Shown: in pieces, positions 57,985 through 64,000 of the stretch
How the letters are laid out: the number at the start of each line of letters is the position of its first letter
Position numbering within the stretch: position 1 is the stretch's first letter
Origin: Stramonita haemastoma
Lineage: Eukaryota > Mollusca > Gastropoda > Neogastropoda > Muricidae
Assembly: GCA_030674155.1 (NCBI GenBank)
Contig: CM060324.1
Span: 56,182,298-56,246,297, forward strand
Length of the DNA stretch: 64,000 nt
Direction of reading: 5' to 3'
Translations under genes and position numbers: made by a program
Notes under the pieces: generated by a model
Told to the model about the DNA's origin: nothing
The model's database searches: none
Seen by the model: only the letters and a program-made list of their open reading frames with translations

Positions 57985-58115
57985 AAATGATGAACTTTGA
58001 ACTACGAAACAATAGTTCAAATATAGTACCAGATAAATGTTGAACTACGAAATCCTAGTTCAAATTACATAATCATGAAAATTGAACGGTAAATTAACAG
58101 TTCAAATACAGTAAA
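57985..58115. repeat. Hairpin-forming tandem repeat, left part
   Basis: TTTGAACTA and TAGTTCAAA pair across eight bases at 57996-58021; two more copies follow with small changes. Continues at 59040-59490. Confidence 0.7.
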
Positions 58116-58119
58116 AGAT

Positions 58120-58222
58120 AAACGTTGTTTTTGGGTTTTCGTTTTTTACAATTCTAGATCTTCACTTCATACCACACTGCAATACACTTCTACATCTTTA
58201 TTTCATACCATACTGCAATACA
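58120..58222. repeat. 37-bp repeat with SINE target
   Basis: Units with ACTGCAATACACTTCTACAT and TTCATACCAT; resumes at 58529-58612 and 58922-58960 between SINEs. Confidence 0.65.
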
Positions 58223-58528
58223 GCCGCCGCTGTGGCCTAGTGGTTAGGGCGTTGTACTCGTAATCTAAAGGTTGCGGGTTCGATCCCAGCTTTTCCGCTA
58301 TGGCGTTGTGCCCTTGGAAAAGGCACTTTACGGCTATTTTCTCACCCCACCCAGGTGTAAAAGGGGTACCAACCTTGTGTTGGGGGGTTAACCTTGCGAT
58401 AGACTGGCGTCCTATCCAGGGGGGAGTCTATGACTCCCAGTCGCTTAACGCCACAGAAACCGGGATAAGCACCGGCCTGATGAGCCTTATGGCTCGGGAC
58501 AGACTTTAACTTTTTTTTTTTAACTTTA
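58223..58528 (+). mobile_element. tRNA-derived SINE, sister of 11549
   Basis: A-box TGGCCTAGTGGTTAGG, B-box GGTTCGATCCC, T/A tail. Flanked by ATACTGCAATACA on both sides, though this is also part of the local repeat. About 97 percent like the unit A copy by eye. Confidence 0.87.
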
Positions 58529-58612
58529 ATACTGCAATACACTTCTACATCTTTATTTCATACCATACTGCAATACACTTCTACATCTTTACTTCATACC
58601 ATACCATACTGA

Positions 58613-58921
58613 TGGGGCGGGATAGCTAAGTGGTCAGAACACTCGCTTTCCCCAAGTCAAATCAAGCAGCGTCGAGCGTGGTTACCAGTTGGATGGGTGA
58701 CCGTTTGCACACCTTGGCTTCAGTACAGCCCCCCTCCCCCCCCCCCCCTCCCAGTTTACCCAGCTGTAAATGGGTACCTGCCCTTTTTAGGGTCAGGGAA
58801 GGTAAAGCAGTGAGGGAGAGGAGATGGGCGCCGCCCTCAATATGCTGGCCTCTAGAGAAGCTGAGGTTTCTAATGCCTCGCACCCCTACAACCGCCTAGG
58901 TTATGGGACACCTTTACCTTT
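58613..58921 (+). mobile_element. tRNA-5S composite SINE
   Basis: A tRNA-like head (GGGATAGCTAAGTGGTCAG) is followed by AAGCAGCGTCGAGCGTGG and GTTGGATGGGTGACCG, which recall the internal promoter of 5S rRNA. Flanked by ATACTGA (58606-58612, 58922-58928). Tail with CACCTTTACCTTT. Confidence 0.75.
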
Positions 58922-59039
58922 ATACTGAAATACACTTCTATATCTTTACTTTATACCACACCGTTCTTAACTCTTTCTCTTTAGATTTTTTTCAGTCTTT
59001 CTTTTAAAAAAATCATCTTTAAAAGATCACAAAAAATCG

Positions 59040-59490
59040 TTTGTTGAACTATGAAATAACAGTTCAAATTACAGAAACATAGTGAAACATTGAACCAAAT
59101 AGCAACAAAATAGCAAAGATTCCCACTTCAGTACTCCTTGGCCTACGGTTGTGATTTTATCGATCCCTAGATGCACAATGGGAAAACTGATAATCTGATC
59201 TCTTAAGAAAATGAACTTTGAACCATGAAATAACAGTTCAAACTGAAGAAATATAACGAATATTGAACCATAAAATAACAGTTCAAATACAGAACAAACA
59301 TTGAACCAAAAATAACAGTTCAATAACAGCAACAGATGAACTATGAACCAGGAAATAACTGTTTAAATACAGCAACAGATGAACAATGAACCATGAATGT
59401 GGTTCAAATACAGAACAGATGAACAGTGAATCATAAATATGGTTCAAATACAGCAACAATGGAACAATGAACCATGAAAACTCTACACTG
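59040..59490. repeat. Hairpin-forming tandem repeat, right part
   Basis: About ten degenerate units with TGAACCATGAAATAACAGTTCAAA; the GAAC/GTTC ends can pair. Confidence 0.7.
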
Positions 59491-59499
59491 TAATTTCAA

Positions 59500-59860
59500 G
59501 AAGCCAAAACGATGCAAGGGAGATCACTCAGGACTGGTGTGTGAATCTAGCATGAGTGGTCAAGCTTTACTGCAGGAGAGCAAGAACTTTGCCAGACATA
59601 CTTAATTATGATTCATCAATGCACATCCAAGAAACTCAAATGGCATAGGGTTGATCTGTAAAAGCATATATAGTTTCCAAATTTAAGCAGAAGAATCATA
59701 GTGAACAAAAAGAAGTAGTGCAAATAACTAGTTCCGACTCTTCCATCAGTATTGCACTCGACAAAAATGATTTGGTCAATGACTTATAACTATCCTGTGC
59801 TTATTTCCAACTTGTCAACGAATAAGAAGTTATTCTACAGCTATTAACAAATATAAGGAT
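59500..59860. other. Intron, nothing recognised
   Basis: Unique AT-rich sequence without gene signals. Confidence 0.5.
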
Positions 59861-60235
59861 TTTTTTTTTTAAAGAATAAAAGTTCATCCTATATTTAATA
59901 TTGAATGTTACCAGTTTGTTAACGAATAAGGAATATGCCTGTATTTGTCACTGATACCAGTTTGTCAATCGAATAGATAATGAGCCCGTCCTTATTACTA
60001 CTACTAGTGTTACCAGTTTATCAAGGAATAAGGAATAAGCCTGTACTTATTATCACTGTTACCAGTTTATCGTACAAAAGAGAATGAGTCTGTGCTTATT
60101 ATCAAGGCTACCAATTATCAAGGAATATAGAATAAGCCTGTCTTTATCATCAAGGTTATCAACGAATAGAAAATGAGCCGGTGCTTATTATCAAAGTTAC
60201 CAGTTTGTTAACGACGGAGGAAGTAGTCGTGATGT
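59861..60235. repeat. ~55-bp degenerate tandem repeat
   Basis: About seven units with ACCAGTTTGTTAACGAATA and AAGCCTGTACTTATTATCA. Confidence 0.75.
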
Positions 60236-60241
60236 ACTTAC

Positions 60242-60242
<1 letters not shown>

Positions 60243-60330
<88 letters not shown>
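60243..60330. repeat. (TA)n microsatellite
   Basis: About 44 TA units. Confidence 0.92.
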
Positions 60331-60333
<3 letters not shown>

Positions 60334-60339
60334 ATTTTT

Positions 60340-60478
60340 TCTTTCTTTCGAGTACAATGGAACAAGCACTCATAGCCTATGATTTTTTACAGCTTGTCCC
60401 CGTGAGTATGCAGTTCTGTAAATTTTGTCATTCGTTCCCACCGGCAATCAATGGCCTGCACTTCTAAAACAAAAATTC
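60340..60478 (-). mobile_element. SINE family 1 tail
   Basis: 3' part of the family on the minus strand (GGTGGGAACGAATGACAAA), head to head with the next copy. Confidence 0.65.
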
Positions 60479-60484
60479 TAAAGT

Positions 60485-60860
60485 GGGACAGGATAGCCTA
60501 GTGGTCAGAACATTGCGCTCGCAATTAGACAACCCGGGGTTCGATTCCCGGTTGAGGGGATTTTTCCCCAGGAGTTAAAATCAGCGCTGACTCCACTCTC
60601 CCAAAAAGTCCTTCGGATGTGACTATAAAACGAGGCCGAACGCACGCACAACATCTTGCGCACACGTTAAATCCTGTTCCGCCGTTCGTAAGAGTAGGCG
60701 ATTGAGTGCCGGTGGGAAAGGATGACAAGATTTACAAAACTGCATACACAAGTGGACTGGATGTAAAAAGGCACATGAGTGCTTATTCTATTATCCTCGA
60801 TTAAAAAACAAACAAACAAACAAACAAATAAATAGATAAATAAATAAATAAATAAATGAC
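60485..60860 (+). mobile_element. SINE family 1 copy
   Basis: A-box GGATAGCCTAGTGGTCAG, B-box GGGTTCGATTCCCG, tail of AAACA then AAATA units, about 50 bases from exon a of E. Confidence 0.82.
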
Positions 60861-60907
60861 TATTGGATGTTTGTTAACGAAGAAGGAATGAGTATTCCTG
60901 TGCTTAC

Positions 60908-61010
60908 TTGGGGTATAACCAGGGGTAGCGGGGAGACTTCAAAGTCTTGTTGATACCCAGCTCTGCTGTTAAGTTCCCTTCCATAGGGCAGCGGGACCTG
61001 AAGGCCAAGC
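60908..61010 (-). CDS. CUB domain E, exon a
   Basis: This 103-nt exon carries the N-terminal part of a CUB domain. The acceptor TTGCAG precedes 61010 and the donor is AA|GTAAGC at 60908. It reads two leading bases, 33 codons and two trailing bases. Visible residues are RCPMEG (cysteine 1), the N-glycosylation sequon in GINKTLKS and the SPRYP edge strand typical of CUB. It is two residues longer before cysteine 1 than the exon a copies downstream. It is the most 5' exon of the gene recognised here. Unlike the exon a copies of units A-D, no minisatellite abuts its acceptor. Confidence 0.82.
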
Positions 61011-61072
61011 CTGCAACACATTGTCCTCTCTTTTAACACATGTCTGGGACATACAGCATGGGAGTTTTCACC

Positions 61073-61089
61073 TTACACACACACACGCG

Positions 61090-61170
<81 letters not shown>
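61073..61170. repeat. (CA)n microsatellite
   Basis: CA with a short CGCG block, upstream of exon a of E in gene orientation. Confidence 0.9.
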
Positions 61171-61172
<2 letters not shown>

Positions 61173-61384
61173 TCTCAATGAATTTTATTGTAAGGCCACC
61201 AACCTGTATACAAAGTAACATACATGCAAACGAAAAAAAAAAAAGAGCATGGAAAATAAAGGGACATTAGACAAAGAACAAAAACTGAAGGAAAAAAGTC
61301 CCAAGACATGACATGATTTTTGTCTGTATCTATGCTGTAGCTGTTGATATTGTTCTGAATAGCTAATATCAAAATGCATGATAA

Positions 61385-61817
61385 CATGATATTCCTGTAT
61401 GCCTGTGAATCGTGGACCCTGACTGCAGATTTGTAGAGAACAGTACAGGCGGTAGAGATGAGATGCTTCCGGAGACTCCTTGGCATCTCCTACAAAGACC
61501 ACATAAGCAACGAAGAAGCGCGTAGCAGAATCCAGCTAACCACTGGGCCCTACGAAAACCTTCTAACAATTGTAAAGAAGCGTAAACTTGAATGGTATGG
61601 GCGTGTCACAAGATCAAAAGGACTTGCAAAAACAATACTGCAAGGCACTGTCCAAGGAGGAAGGAAAAGAGGCAGACCAAGGAAGAGATGGGAGGACAAC
61701 ATCAGTGAATGGACAGGCCTAGAACTCAACAAAACCCTGAGAAAGGCAGAACAGAGAGAGGAATGGATGGAACTGGTTGTCAAGTTTTCAGGGGTGCCCC
61801 CACGGTCACCAGACTAC

Positions 61818-61835
<18 letters not shown>
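61385..61835 (+). pseudogene. LINE C-terminal fragment
   Basis: Reads YACESWTLTADL, one TAG, then VEMRCFRRLLGISYKDHI, KRKLEWYGRVTRSKGLAKT and RKRGRPRKRWEDNISEW, the conserved C-terminal region of RTE/CFDP2-type LINE proteins. It runs straight into the (GATA)n array, which probably is or grew from the 3' tail. Confidence 0.82.
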
Positions 61836-62156
<321 letters not shown>

Positions 62157-62324
62157 GCTTAAAAAAAATCATATAGCATATCTTGAGCAACAGCAAGCTT
62201 AGGGCTTATATCACACTCAGACCAATGGAAACAGTCCTAGCACAAAAATACAAAAGCTGAAGTTAGTGGAAAATGTGACATTTTATGATGAGCAAACCCA
62301 AAATAGATACTGAAGTATTACTAG

Positions 62325-62450
62325 TACGGGATAGCTCAGTGCTCAGAGCACTGGCTTTACCCCAGCCATGTTATGTAGCGTTGAGCGTGGTTGCCAACTG
62401 GATGGGTGACCGTTTGCGCGCCTTGGCTTCAGTACAGTCTCCCAGTCCAC
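62325..62450 (+). mobile_element. tRNA-5S composite SINE, head
   Basis: GGGATAGCTCAGTGCTCAG, then AGCGTTGAGCGTGG and ACTGGATGGGTGACCG; ends after about 125 bases. Confidence 0.7.
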
Positions 62451-63990
62451 CAAAGCAGAGATAAACAGTTTTCCGGTAAATGTTTCAGCTTGTCATTAGA
62501 TACTGCGTCCAGTCCGACAGTTGTTTTCTTGTTGGAAAGTGAAAGTGATGCTTCTCTTACTTCGTTCAATAAGATTAGGGCGTTGACATATTCATTATCA
62601 TCAGAGACTGGTTCAGCATGCAACTCTTATTTTGTTTTCCTATTTTGTTCTGTTTCTATGCTCACATGATAGCCCTCCAATGCGCATTGATTCTGAGAAC
62701 ATGTCTACAAAGGCTTCTGTCTTTTCTTCATTGGGTAGAAATTCTTTACTCCCCAGTTTTACTGGGAAACTTGGTTGACTGATACCGTTTTTCATTTCAC
62801 GAAAATTTCTATGCTTTTTAAAGATCTTTATGATTGAATACTGGACTGGTACAAAAACAAGATTTTAAAAATGTCTTTAGCCCAAGCAATAACTATGTTG
62901 CTGTGAATTTTGACTTGCTACTGCTCTACATAATTTTCTGGCGTTTTATCTTTTGGATAGATCTTACACATTGAACGTTTATTCTTGACTGTTTACGCGC
63001 ATTTACTTTAAGGATAGACAAACTAGCAGATTGAAGGATAGTTTCAGTAAAAAATTGACTCTAGGTGGTCTATCTCTATGTCACCAGTTTCAAAGCTCCC
63101 AGTATTGTAGGCTGCAAGAAAGCTTTTAAACTTTTCCCAGTCAGCTTTTTTTAGTTAGATTAAGGAATTTTGTCTGCAAGGGTATCACAAATAGCAGTTG
63201 TTCTATGAAGAGTTATAATGAAAGGCAGATGATCACTACCAAGGGTGTCTTTGTGTGTTGTCCACTCCCATTCCGGAGCTAGTGCAGGCCAGAGATATAA
63301 ATGTTAAATCTATGGTTGATGCTCTATGAGTAGCAATGTCTGTAATTCTGGTGACACTGCCATCATTTTATATATATAAAAAAGGCAGGAATCGACTTCA
63401 TTTTCTACAAAAACAGTTACTGGATATTTTTTCACACTTTTTATCCCAAAAGGGGGCATGAGCATTAAAGCAGTCTTCAATAAGCCATTTTTGTCATCTT
63501 GAAGACTGTGTATCCATTCAGTGTAAGAAATATTAGGCCCCTTAGGCAGATATACAGACACACCATTTAGCACTAAATCCTCTGCAAACTTTACTCTTGC
63601 TGTACATACATAACTGTACATCAAGCACTTCGTTGGGCACTGCTGAAGAACGAACATTATTACAATCTATCCCTTCTTGGATGTAAATTGCTGCACTAAT
63701 TTTGGAAGAAGCATCAACTTGTTTATGTACAGGTGGGTAATAATAACCAGAGAACAGAGAATCGCTGCAGCATTTTTTTGCATCTGTTTTCTTCAGGTCG
63801 TTAATACCCAGATGGAGAACTACTGCTTCAAAATGGTCATCTGCATTTTCCCATGGAAGGGGCTACCTAGTTGGCTGCTAACTTTCCTTGTCAGTCTGTC
63901 TCCCTTCACAGCCTCCGTCAGTTCTCTATTTCTCTGTCTTTCTTTCTCGGCAGCAGTAAAAAGGTTGATCAGTGATCGCAGCATAGATTG
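62430..63990 (-). pseudogene. Decayed LINE, endonuclease to RT start
   Basis: Broken minus-strand frames include IEDCFNAHAPFWDKK (normally GDFNAH), STIDLTFIS, later ADWEKFKSFL and KTTVGLDAVSNDKL near the RT start. Order and motifs suit a Jockey/I-type element with many stops. Confidence 0.6.
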
Positions 63991-64000
63991 ATATTAGCTG

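Noticed and set aside
58613..58700. True 5S rRNA gene
   Set aside because: Only the internal promoter part resembles 5S and it is fused to a tRNA-like head.

Overview
The window reads as repeat-rich nuclear DNA of an invertebrate animal. It has introns with GT/AG sites, several tRNA-derived SINE families, decayed LINEs of types common in lophotrochozoans, very long CA/TA microsatellites and large minisatellites. A mollusc, perhaps a gastropod, is my best guess, but no single marker in the window proves it. Nothing bacterial or organellar is visible.

The only host gene I can support runs on the minus strand through almost the whole window (61010 down to about 2000). It encodes extracellular CUB domains. 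Each domain is split over three exons: a (cysteine 1 and the SP.YP-type edge), b (cysteines 2 and 3) and c (LCG, the [13 protein letters not shown] strand and a Thr/Ser linker). In protein order the triplets are E (60908-61010, 57221-57345, 55381-55575), D (54023-54119, 48509-48633 or 49847-49971, 45669-45860), C (42741-42837, 39320-39444, 36416-36577), B (32360-32456, 24017-24141, 21218-21379), A (14825-14919, 13299-13423, 10866-11060) and a decayed Z (8830-8926, 3642-3768, 1991-2135). Splice phases agree in every intact copy, and each triplet is a multiple of three with phase-1 ends (423, 414, 384 and 384 nt), so whole units can be duplicated without breaking the frame. Neither end of the gene is visible.

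Units D, C, B and A are tandem copies of a roughly 8-11 kb segment and share intron landmarks: a 33-bp minisatellite abutting the exon a acceptor, a (TG)n tract at the exon b acceptor, a ~102-bp repeat downstream of exon b, and a 15-bp minisatellite upstream of exon c. A 21-bp minisatellite in the intron between domains is shared by units A, B and C only. A vestige of an extra exon c shows how A-C arose. Later insertions differ between copies and give empty sites for dating: a 6.77-kb LTR element in unit B only (25194-31963), a tRNA SINE in unit A only (11549-11841), two copies of a MITE-like element (17647-18078, 20611-21031) and a LINE fragment in unit C (about 40545-41965).

The LTR element has near-identical LTRs, a tRNA-Ser-like primer site, a polypurine tract and a 4-bp target duplication. 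It encodes only a Gag-like protein with two CCHC knuckles and has no pol, so it must depend on proteins made elsewhere. The flanks (1-8200 and 61000-64000) hold LINE remains, SINEs and simple repeats. A 100-N gap (49423-49522) lies inside an apparently false duplication of the exon b region of unit D.
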